Shown here piece by piece: positions 44,138-50,989 of a DNA stretch of 64,000 nucleotides; positions within the stretch are counted from its first letter, which is position 1, and every line of letters starts with the position of its first letter. A program made the translations under genes and the position numbers. Origin of the DNA: Prevotellaceae bacterium UBA4372 (lineage in GTDB: Bacteria; Bacteroidota; Bacteroidia; Bacteroidales; Bacteroidaceae); the NCBI GenBank assembly GCA_002391275.1, contig DGSC01000014.1, forward strand, positions 3,876 to 67,875, in the 5' to 3' direction. The notes under the pieces are model-generated. The model was not told where the DNA came from, did not search any database, and saw only the letters and a program-made list of their open reading frames with translations.

Positions 44138-45841
44138 ATGAAAATAAAGCTTTGCACACTACTATTCCTCACATGCACCATCAGCGCTTTTGCCGGCCTG
44201 AGGTCGAAAAGCGCGATGCGCCAGATTGCTTTTGAGCAGCTGTTACCAAAGACAAGGGCTGCTGCAGGTGCGCAGACTGACAACAAAACGCTGAAAGAGT
44301 TGTACGTCAGCTCCGAACTTAGCGTGTTCGGACTTGACAGGGCAGGCTTCGTTGTCGTCAGCGCCGACGACAACTGCCAGCCCGTGTTGGCCTACTCCAA
44401 GAGCACTGCCTTCAATCCAGGCAATATGCCTGAAGGCCTCCGATGGTGGCTGCAGGCTATGGAAGAGAGTCTTTCGGCACAGGCGAAGAAAGGCATCCGC
44501 CAGCAAGCGCCGACGCAGACCTTCACGCCCATAGACAACTTGCTCACGGCACAATGGGGCCAGGAGAAGCCCTACAACCTGCTGTGCCCGCAAGTTGAGG
44601 GCAAACAGCCGCCTTCGGGATGTGTAGCAACTGCCATGTCACAGATCATGTACTTCCACAAATATCCCGCACAAGGCAAAGGCTCTGGACGCTACTCTAT
44701 AGGCACCTCGTCAAAGATGAGCGCCAAGATTGAAGGCATCTACGAGTGGAATCTTATGCGCGATGTTTACAAGAACGTCAAGACGTCAGATGAAGAGAAG
44801 AACGCCGTGGCCACGCTCATGCGCGACTGTGGCTATGGCTGCTATATGAACTATGCCTCTGGCGGCAGCGGTGCGTACGTCAGCGACTGCGCGCGCTCGC
44901 TGATTGATAACTTCAGCTACAATCCCGGTACACTACGCCTGCTCAGCCGCACATATTATGGCGCTGAGGAGTGGCTGCAACTGATGCACGATGAGCTCAG
45001 CCAAGGGCGACCGATCCTCTACAGCGGCGCCGACAAGGACCATGGCGGCCACGCCTTCATAGCCTGTGGCATGGACGAGAAAGGACTCCTCTACATCAAC
45101 TGGGGATGGGACGGCTCGGCCGACGGCTTCTACGACGTACGCTCGCTGAATCCCACTGGCATCCTCGGCACCAGCTATCCCTATGCTTTCATCGTACACC
45201 AGGAAGCTCTGTTGGGTATTATGCCCCCAACCACAGAAGAGCCGGTTGAAGAAGCATTCTCCATCTCACTGAAGGATGTGTTCTCAGTGAAGAAGATCGG
45301 CAACAGCTACCTTCAACTGAGCTCCGCGACTTTCTACAACACTGGTTTCCGCAACTTCAAAGGTGATGTCGGGTTCTATTTCGTAAGTGCCGACGGCGAC
45401 GCAAGCAAGAATATCTTTGTCTCGGCTTACAACAACGCCGAAGGCGATGCAATTGCCCCTGGCTACGGTGCAATGACTAAAAGCACATTACATTCTGTTT
45501 CGCAGCTCCCCGCAGGCGAATATGTTTTGTACATGGCAGCCAAGGTCGCAGGCTCTGAAAGGACTGAGCTCGTGCGTGCACCTGGCGGTCTGTATGCCAT
45601 AAGTGTAGTGAAAACGGCAGAGGGACAGATGCAAGTGGGCGAAGGCTCATTGGTTGATGCCATAGACACCGTACGCCTTGACGACAAAGTTTCTTCAGCT
45701 GCCGCCACCACCCGCGTCTTCGACACCAACGGACGACTCATCTACTCCTGCCCCACCCCACAGTTCAACCTATGGGACATCCCTGCCCGTGGTGTATTGG
45801 TGGTGAAGCAGGGCAACCGTGTCCGCAAGGTGGTACGCTGA
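44138..45841 (+). CDS. C10-family cysteine protease (streptopain/interpain-like), plus locus
   Basis: A 567-residue secreted zymogen: signal peptide ending SAFAG, Spi-type inhibitory pro-domain (FVVVSADDNCQPVLAYSKS), then the peptidase domain with catalytic Cys in QPPSGCVATAMSQIMYFHKY, catalytic His in HGGHAFIACGMDEKG and INWGWDGSADGFYDV. The C-terminal beta region ends NLWDIPARGVLVVKQGN, nearly the same as the minus-locus protease. It probably degrades host or dietary protein outside the cell, feeding the SusCD importer encoded upstream. Also last in its locus. The Spi domain implies that activation needs cleavage. Confidence 0.92.
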   Translation: MKIKLCTLLFLTCTISAFAGLRSKSAMRQIAFEQLLPKTRAAAGAQTDNKTLKELYVSSELSVFGLDRAGFVVVSADDNCQPVLAYSKSTAFNPGNMPEGLRWWLQAMEESLSAQAKKGIRQQAPTQTFTPIDNLLTAQWGQEKPYNLLCPQVEGKQPPSGCVATAMSQIMYFHKYPAQGKGSGRYSIGTSSKMSAKIEGIYEWNLMRDVYKNVKTSDEEKNAVATLMRDCGYGCYMNYASGGSGAYVSDCARSLIDNFSYNPGTLRLLSRTYYGAEEWLQLMHDELSQGRPILYSGADKDHGGHAFIACGMDEKGLLYINWGWDGSADGFYDVRSLNPTGILGTSYPYAFIVHQEALLGIMPPTTEEPVEEAFSISLKDVFSVKKIGNSYLQLSSATFYNTGFRNFKGDVGFYFVSADGDASKNIFVSAYNNAEGDAIAPGYGAMTKSTLHSVSQLPAGEYVLYMAAKVAGSERTELVRAPGGLYAISVVKTAEGQMQVGEGSLVDAIDTVRLDDKVSSAAATTRVFDTNGRLIYSCPTPQFNLWDIPARGVLVVKQGNRVRKVVR

Positions 45842-45883
45842 TACATCAATACTGTTTGTTATTAAAGTTTCGCAAGTAGCCAA

Positions 45884-45933
45884 TGCCCTGAAAGGGCAGT
45901 GATATGTCAGCCCAGGGCAGTGCCCTGGGCTGA
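45884..45933. repeat. Double palindrome, REP-like
   Basis: TGCCCT-gaa-AGGGCA (45884-45898), then TCAGCCCAGGGCA and its reverse complement around one base (45907-45933). AGCCCAGGGC-type palindromes are, from memory, common REP sequences in Bacteroidetes near RAYT genes; no RAYT gene is in the window. Confidence 0.6.
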
Positions 45934-46107
45934 ATTCTCATTGCCCCTTCTTGATGTGTCCGCTCGAGCTCTGCTCGCTCATTCGAACGAGGTGAGTCTT
46001 GACAAGGGCACAGCACCATTTATGGTTAGATTGACGGATGATTGAGGGTCAAGAAAGGTAAGCGAGTACCCGCGAAGCTGCGCTTACTAATCATTTTTCC
46101 CGGATTT

Positions 46108-46231
46108 ATCCTACACTCCTACACCTTTTGCACCTCATCACTTGATTATCTGCAATCTACGAGGTGTAGGATGGGTGTAGGATGGGTGTAGGAGGTGTAG
46201 GATAAAGGCCGATTTAACGGTTTTTCACAGA
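46108..46231 (+). repeat. Composite repeat, copy 1 of an inverted pair
   Basis: Starts ATCCTACACTCCTACACC, has repeated GGTGTAGGATG in its middle and ends near TTTTTCACAGA. An inverted copy lies at 46460-46585; their outer 31 bp agree at 30 positions, the interior less well. Part of the 1.1-kb noncoding gap between the C10 protease gene and rpe. Confidence 0.7.
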
Positions 46232-46332
46232 ATAGCCCCCCTTTTTTGACCGTCTGCCTGATCGGTTTTCGATGCTGCGCAGGGCGTGCCGGAGCGTTAG
46301 GTCTTCAGCCTTTGTCACCTAAGACAATCAGT

Positions 46333-46374
46333 GAGTCCCACTAGTGGGACTCGAGATTCCCATTAGTGGGACTC
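46333..46374. repeat. Two adjacent SpeI-centred palindromes
   Basis: GAGTCCCACTAGTGGGACTC is a perfect 20-bp palindrome (46333-46352), followed after 2 bp by an imperfect copy GATTCCCATTAGTGGGACTC (46355-46374). It lies between the two inverted composite repeats. Confidence 0.7.
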
Positions 46375-46459
46375 GGACATATCGCCATGAATATCTACGG
46401 GAACACGCAGTACGATAACGTCAAGCACTCTGGCATACGAGAAAAATGGGGCGGGTCAA

Positions 46460-46585
46460 TCTGTGTGAAAGGCCTGTTTTCGGCCTTCATCCTACACCCC
46501 TACTCCCATCCTACACCCCATCCAACACCCATTTATGCCGTTGGTATTCAGTCAATAAGGTGCAAAAGGTGTAGGAGTGTAGGAT
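46460..46585 (-). repeat. Composite repeat, copy 2 of an inverted pair
   Basis: Inverted relative of 46108-46231; the arm at 46555-46585 differs from the copy-1 arm at one position in 31. Interior GTGTAGGAT motifs vary in number and spacing. Confidence 0.7.
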
Positions 46586-46744
46586 GTTTGATAAAAAAAC
46601 GTATAGTATACGGTAAGGATCCATACGACCTACGATGGAGGCTTTGTCGATGCATCTCGCTGAATAACCTCCACAGAAGGGGCTTGGATACAGACGGACA
46701 CCTTCGGCGTGCTCTCACTGAGCGTTTACCGGACACCTATAATT

Positions 46745-46837
46745 CTCTTAAGAGGGTTGTCATACCCTCTTATGAGAGTAGCCTCACCCTCTTAGGAGAG
46801 TAGCCTTACTCTCTTAGGAGGGTTGTTTTAGTCTCTT
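46745..46837 (+). repeat. 22-bp repeat array 2 (upstream of rpe)
   Basis: Four units and a partial fifth at an exact 22-bp step (CTCTTA at 46745, 46767, 46789, 46811; CTCTT at 46833). Units read like CTCTTAGGAGAGTAGCC plus five bases. The first is preceded by AATT, giving the AATTCTCTTA core of arrays 1, 3 and 4, but the rest of the unit differs. Confidence 0.75.
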
Positions 46838-46947
46838 GCAGTTTAACGCTTAACGGATGTTAACAGTTGTTTCTGCCCCCTTTGCACAATAAACAGCCCT
46901 TTGTGTACGTTTATAAAACAAAAAGGTATAATTCTTTTAGTTTGCCT

Positions 46948-47112
46948 ATGACAAAACCTTTACTCATTCCTGTGCAGCTGACAGGTGTTGTCACTGCCGA
47001 ACAACTTACTGCTTCGCTCCTCGCCGCATCAGACAGCGGCTTGCGTGCAATGCCAAAGCTCTCAACTCTCAATCGTATCAAGGCCCGCGCCAGGGCTGTT
47101 CGTCCGCTATGA
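46948..47112 (+). CDS. Possible 54-residue protein overlapping rpe
   Basis: A frame from ATG 46948 (MTKPLLIPVQLTGVVTAEQL to RIKARARAVRPL) ending at the TGA inside rpe's ATGA. The 4-bp overlap suggests translational coupling. The sequence matches nothing I know; it is hydrophobic at first and basic at the end. It could be a leader peptide, an artefact, or part of an altered rpe 5' region. Confidence 0.35.
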   Translation: MTKPLLIPVQLTGVVTAEQLTASLLAASDSGLRAMPKLSTLNRIKARARAVRPL

Positions 47113-47807
47113 TAGAATTACGAAATCAAGGTTCAGGGCAGCACACCCTGATTGCTCCAAGCTTGTTGGCTGCTAACTTTGCCAACTTGAGAGACGAGAT
47201 GGAATGGTTCAACCAATCGGAGGCCGACTGGTTGCATCTGGACGTCATGGACGGCGTCTTCGTGCCTAACATCTCATTCGGTTTTCCCGTGCTTGAGCAT
47301 GTGGCACGGCTTACGACGAAGCCTCTTGACGTGCACTTGATGATTGTGCAGCCCGACAAGTTCATCTCGCAGGTGCGGGACCTCGGTGCCGCTATCATGA
47401 ATGTTCATCAGGAGGCGTGCGTGCATCTCCACCGCACTATCCAGCAGATTCATGAGGCTGGCATGCGTGCCGCCGTCACGCTGAACCCGTCGACTCCCGT
47501 TTCCACTTTGGAGGAGATCATCTGCGATGTGGATGTTGTCATGCTCATGACTGTAAATCCAGGTTTCGGAGCGCAGAAGTTTATCGAGCATAGCCTTGAC
47601 AAGGTGAAGCGTTTGCGTGAGCTTATAGCCCGTTCGGGCTCGCATGCGCTCATCGAAGTCGATGGTGGTGTCAACCGTTCCACGGCTCCGCGTCTGGCGG
47701 CTGCCGGCGTCGACGTGTATGTTGCCGGCTCGGCACTCTATGGCAAGCCCGACCCTGTTAGCGAAGTGCATGAGCTCAAAGACATCATCAAGAAGGCTCT
47801 ATGCTGA
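47109..47807 (+). CDS. rpe: Ribulose-phosphate 3-epimerase
   Basis: A 232-residue TIM-barrel enzyme interconverting ribulose-5-phosphate and xylulose-5-phosphate in the pentose phosphate pathway. Motifs: IAPSLLAANFANL, DWLHLDVMDGVFVPNISFG (metal-binding His and catalytic Asp), KPLDVHLMIVQPD, MTVNPGFGAQKFI and LIEVDGGVNRSTAPRLAAAG (second catalytic Asp). The 14 residues before IAPSLL are unusual, so the start may be imprecise; ATG 47109 overlaps the upstream small frame. comEC follows after 42 bp. Its usual neighbour fmt is about 18 kb away here. Confidence 0.94.
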   Translation: MIELRNQGSGQHTLIAPSLLAANFANLRDEMEWFNQSEADWLHLDVMDGVFVPNISFGFPVLEHVARLTTKPLDVHLMIVQPDKFISQVRDLGAAIMNVHQEACVHLHRTIQQIHEAGMRAAVTLNPSTPVSTLEEIICDVDVVMLMTVNPGFGAQKFIEHSLDKVKRLRELIARSGSHALIEVDGGVNRSTAPRLAAAGVDVYVAGSALYGKPDPVSEVHELKDIIKKALC

Positions 47808-47849
47808 CAGGCTGCATCGTGAAATAGCGGTTCAATCAGTTTGCATCGT

Positions 47850-49583
47850 ATGTCACGGCCAGTCTTGTTAATGCTTTTGTCGCTTGTGGCCGGCATCGTT
47901 GTTGCCGACAATCTTTTTTACGACCGATATGTTGTACCCACGTGGCTCGATGTAGTCACGTGGTTTTTTTGTTTCGTGATAGCCGTAGCCGCCCTGTTGA
48001 TCTGGCGCCACCGGCAGTCTGAGGCGCTGGGCCGATATGTTTTTCCTTTGTTTGTAGGCCTGTTTTTCTTCGCCGTAGGACTTCAGCGCTATGCGACGTA
48101 TGCCAAGGATGTACATGCGGCTTGGCATCAGCTTCCTTATCCTCCGGTCAATCAAGGTAATCCAGACGAATTTGACTATGTGAGATGGCGCTGGATTCAG
48201 GGCGCACACGATAGCACTTCGAGCCTGGCGCTTCTTCGTAGTCGTGCTGACAAGCTGAGAGATAAGCTGGTGAGGCAGTATCATCAGACGGCTGTCGACG
48301 GGCAGACAGCCGGCATCATCATTGCTTCTACGCTGGGTGACCGTTCGCAGCTTCACTATGAGACTCGGGATCTCTACGCTGCGGCCGGTGCCAGTCATCT
48401 GCTTGCCCTTTCGGGGTTGCACCTGAGCATTATTGTGGGCTTCATGCTGACCCTCCTGCGTGCTCGTCTCTTGCTGTCGCGCTGGCGCTTTCTGATGGGC
48501 GCTGCCGTGGTAGTATTCATCTGGTTCTATGCTTTTCTGGCTGGCCTGCCAACGTCGCTGGTCAGGGCCGCAACCATGACAAGCCTCTTTGTGTTTGGTA
48601 TGCTCTCGCGTCGATATAGCACACCCCTTCAGTGGCTCATCCTCACAGCGTTGCTCCTGTTGCTGGTGCGTCCTGTGTTTCTCTTCGATGTGGGAGCCCA
48701 ACTTTCGTTTGCCGCCGTAGCCGGGATTCTTGTGATTCATCGGCGTATCGTGCTATGGGCTTTTGGCCATTGGCAAATTCAGCTTTTCAGGCTTCAGCGT
48801 CACCATCTCCTGTGGCCTCTGTCATTGCTGTCGGTATCGCTTGCGGCGCAGGCTTTCACGTTGCCGTTGGTTGCGTATTATTTCCATCGACTGCCGCTGT
48901 ATGCGCCGCTGTTCAATATCGTGTTTATCCCTGTGACAACGGTCTTAATCTTGGGGGCCTTGGTGCTTTTGGCTGTTTCCTTTGTAGGAATGTTGGCTCC
49001 GCTGGCCCTGCTCCTGAGCCGTGCCTTGTCGTTTCTGGTGACTTTCCAGATGGGGGTGATGCAGTTCGAGGTGTCGTTGCCAGGAGCTGTCGTCCACGAT
49101 TTCTGGAGTCGTAAGGCTCAGCCCCAGGTGGTCGTGTACAACAACCGCCGTTGTCCTGCCCTGCATGTGATAGCTGCTCCAGACAAGAGCTGGCTGCTTA
49201 CGCCTCAGCCCGATTCTGTGTCCGTAGGCATGAGATATATAGCTTCCTCGTTTTGGGAAAAGCGTCTAACTGCAGCTCCTGTAGTCCTTGGCGGCCAGCA
49301 TGTGATAGCCCTTGACAATGGTTTCAAGGCCGTAATGATAGATGGGGTAGTGGCGGAGACACAGGAAAAACATGCTCCTTCCGATGTGGACCTTCTCTGG
49401 CTCACCCATGGCTGTTCAGAAAACCGTGTCAGCGATTTCGTGAGCCTGTATAAGCCGCAATTGCTCGTCTTGGATGCCAGCCTCCCTCGCTGGAGACGTC
49501 GGCAGCTGAGGCGGCAAGCCGAAAGGGTAGGGGTGAGCGTCTATGATATAGCAGAGCGTGGAGCCCTCAAGGTCAAGCTCTAA
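47850..49583 (+). CDS. comEC: ComEC/Rec2-family competence membrane protein
   Basis: About 577 residues from ATG 47850. Hydrophobic N-terminal helices and a DUF4131-like segment (residues about 1-150) precede the ComEC core, with AGASHLLALSGLHLSIIVGF and AFLAGLPTSLVRAATMTSLF, then more helices to about 420. The C-terminal part (VDLLWLTHGCSENRV, LLVLDASLPRWRRRQLRRQ) recalls the end of the metallo-beta-lactamase domain but lacks an HxHxDH motif; from memory, short inactive ends are common in Bacteroidetes. It carries single-stranded DNA across the inner membrane during transformation. Probably co-transcribed with rpe. Confidence 0.88.
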   Translation: MSRPVLLMLLSLVAGIVVADNLFYDRYVVPTWLDVVTWFFCFVIAVAALLIWRHRQSEALGRYVFPLFVGLFFFAVGLQRYATYAKDVHAAWHQLPYPPVNQGNPDEFDYVRWRWIQGAHDSTSSLALLRSRADKLRDKLVRQYHQTAVDGQTAGIIIASTLGDRSQLHYETRDLYAAAGASHLLALSGLHLSIIVGFMLTLLRARLLLSRWRFLMGAAVVVFIWFYAFLAGLPTSLVRAATMTSLFVFGMLSRRYSTPLQWLILTALLLLLVRPVFLFDVGAQLSFAAVAGILVIHRRIVLWAFGHWQIQLFRLQRHHLLWPLSLLSVSLAAQAFTLPLVAYYFHRLPLYAPLFNIVFIPVTTVLILGALVLLAVSFVGMLAPLALLLSRALSFLVTFQMGVMQFEVSLPGAVVHDFWSRKAQPQVVVYNNRRCPALHVIAAPDKSWLLTPQPDSVSVGMRYIASSFWEKRLTAAPVVLGGQHVIALDNGFKAVMIDGVVAETQEKHAPSDVDLLWLTHGCSENRVSDFVSLYKPQLLVLDASLPRWRRRQLRRQAERVGVSVYDIAERGALKVKL

Positions 49584-49609
49584 AGTTGTTTGCGTGGGGA
49601 CGAAAAAAC

Positions 49610-49670
49610 AATGCGGCCAAGTAAAAAGCCCAACATTACTCTTCGTTTGAGCTTTTTACTTGGCCGCATT
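49610..49670. terminator. Bidirectional terminator between comEC and the chromate transporter
   Basis: Perfect 20-bp arms AATGCGGCCAAGTAAAAAGC (49610-49629) and its reverse complement (49651-49670). A-rich on the left and AT-rich on the right, placed between convergent genes. Confidence 0.8.
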
Positions 49671-49684
49671 ATTCAATACGCTTA

Positions 49685-49756
49685 GGCGCATCGTGCAATT
49701 CTCTTAGGTGCATTGACCAATTCTCTTAGGCGCATCGACCAATTCTCTTAGGTGAA
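49685..49756 (+). repeat. 22-bp repeat array 3
   Basis: Three full units from 49685, 49707 and 49729 and a partial fourth, each GGYGCATC or GGTGCATT, four bases (GTGC, GACC, GACC), AATTCTCTTA. Same unit and period as array 1. Confidence 0.8.
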
Positions 49757-49770
49757 TATTTCTACGCTCT

Positions 49771-50343
49771 TTAGAGAAGCAGGATTCCAACCAAAGCACA
49801 AAAGAGAAGTGTGCGGATAGGATTGAGTTTGTAGACCTGACATCCAATCATCGTTCCCAAGAAGATGGCCACGCTAATATAGAAGTGCCAAGGGCTTTCG
49901 CCCGGGCTTGAGAAGTTCTCCCGCGTCATCAGGAGCAGGCTGGCGGCAGCCAACAGCCCTACCACAGCCGGGCGAAGTCCCATAAAGACATGCTCGACCA
50001 CCGGATGGTGCTTGTACTGCATCAGGAACTTTGATATGACAATCATCAGGATGAACGAAGGCAACACAACCGCAAAGGTCGCCGTTACCGACCCGAGAAT
50101 GCCCATCCAATGCTCGCCGCCGGCGTTGACCACGGACGTGTAGCCTACGTAAGTAGCCGAATTGATGCCGATAGGGCCGGGCGTCATCTGCGACACAGCC
50201 ACGATGTCGGTGAACTCACCCATCGTCATCCAATGGTGGTTCGTCACGACTTCGCCCTGTATCATGGAAATCATGGCATAGCCTCCGCCGAAGCCAAAGA
50301 GGCCGATAAGAAAGAAGGTGTAGAAGAGTTGTAGGTAAATCAT
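49771..50343 (-). CDS. Chromate transporter family protein, second half-gene
   Basis: A 190-residue membrane protein of the CHR family (short, single-domain type). It opens with LFYTFFLIGLFGFGGGYAMI, the family's GFGGG-type signature, followed by SMIQGEVVTNHHWMTMGEF, AVSQMTPGPIGINSATYVGY and several hydrophobic helices. Short CHR proteins work as pairs of opposite topology; the partner gene lies 3 bp upstream. Substrate may be chromate or another oxyanion; in anaerobes the true role is unclear. Confidence 0.88.
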   Translation of the reverse strand: MIYLQLFYTFFLIGLFGFGGGYAMISMIQGEVVTNHHWMTMGEFTDIVAVSQMTPGPIGINSATYVGYTSVVNAGGEHWMGILGSVTATFAVVLPSFILMIVISKFLMQYKHHPVVEHVFMGLRPAVVGLLAAASLLLMTRENFSSPGESPWHFYISVAIFLGTMIGCQVYKLNPIRTLLFCALVGILLL

Positions 50344-50346
50344 GGT

Positions 50347-50946
50347 CTATTTCACATTAACGAGCCTGCCATAGAGATAGCCACCGGTGCCGGCGGCTAC
50401 GATAATCCAGATGGGCGAGACGCCGAACATCCAGATGAGGAAGGCGCCCAGCACGGGAATCCACACGTTTGTCCAACCTATTTTTGCCGTTTGAGCCATC
50501 TTGAATGTAGGGGCGGCAATGAGGGCTACGACGCACGGACGTATGCCTCGGAATGCACGTGCCACCCACTCATTGTCCTGAAACTGACGGAAGAAAAGGG
50601 CTATGGCTAAGATGATGAGGAAGGAAGGCATGATACATCCAAGCGTAGACATGAGCGCTCCCGTCATGCCTCGTAGCTTGTAACCGATGAAGATGGCGAT
50701 ATTCACTGCGAAGATGCCCGGGCACGACTGCGCTACGGCCATAAGGTCGAGCAAATCCTCGCGCGAAATCCATTGCTTCTCGTCGACCACCTTTGCCTCA
50801 ATGAGCGGTATCATGGCATAACCGCCCCCGATGGTAAACAGGCCGATGTGGAAGAAAGTAGTGAATAAAGACCAGCTCCCATCCTCTCCCATCAGGGAAG
50901 AATGGGGCTGGTTTGATGTGTTTTCTTGTGGAATTATCGGTGTCAT
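50347..50946 (-). CDS. Chromate transporter family protein, first half-gene, with repeat-derived N-terminus
   Basis: A 199-residue CHR-family protein: LFTTFFHIGLFTIGGGYAMI, PLIEAKVVDEKQWISREDLL and AVAQSCPGIFAVNIAIFIGY mirror its partner. The first 24 residues (QENTSNQPHSSLMGEDGSW) precede the conserved start and are encoded by a palindromic element related to those at pth, hslR and fmt. The partner gene begins 3 bp later, so the two subunits should be made together. Gene pair next to purL, an order I recall in other Bacteroidales. Confidence 0.88.
   Translation of the reverse strand: MTPIIPQENTSNQPHSSLMGEDGSWSLFTTFFHIGLFTIGGGYAMIPLIEAKVVDEKQWISREDLLDLMAVAQSCPGIFAVNIAIFIGYKLRGMTGALMSTLGCIMPSFLIILAIALFFRQFQDNEWVARAFRGIRPCVVALIAAPTFKMAQTAKIGWTNVWIPVLGAFLIWMFGVSPIWIIVAAGTGGYLYGRLVNVK
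50870..50912 (-). repeat. REP-like palindromic element in the 5' end of a chromate transporter gene
   Basis: On the minus strand it contains TTCCCTGATGGGAGAGGATG and then a G-rich tail ending CTGGTC, aligning with TCCCTAACAGGGAGGGCGGG of the DUF559-flanking copies. Outer arms CCAGCCCCAT and ATGGGAGCTGG are nearly complementary. Translated as SSLMGEDGS. Confidence 0.5.
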
Positions 50947-50989
50947 ATCATGAATTTCAAAAAGGCTTTACATTGCAGACGCTTGCTCT

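Noticed and set aside
46366..46803. 145-codon frame in the gap before rpe
   Set aside because: It runs through the inverted repeats and the 22-bp array and its product reflects those repeats; no sign of protein-level constraint.
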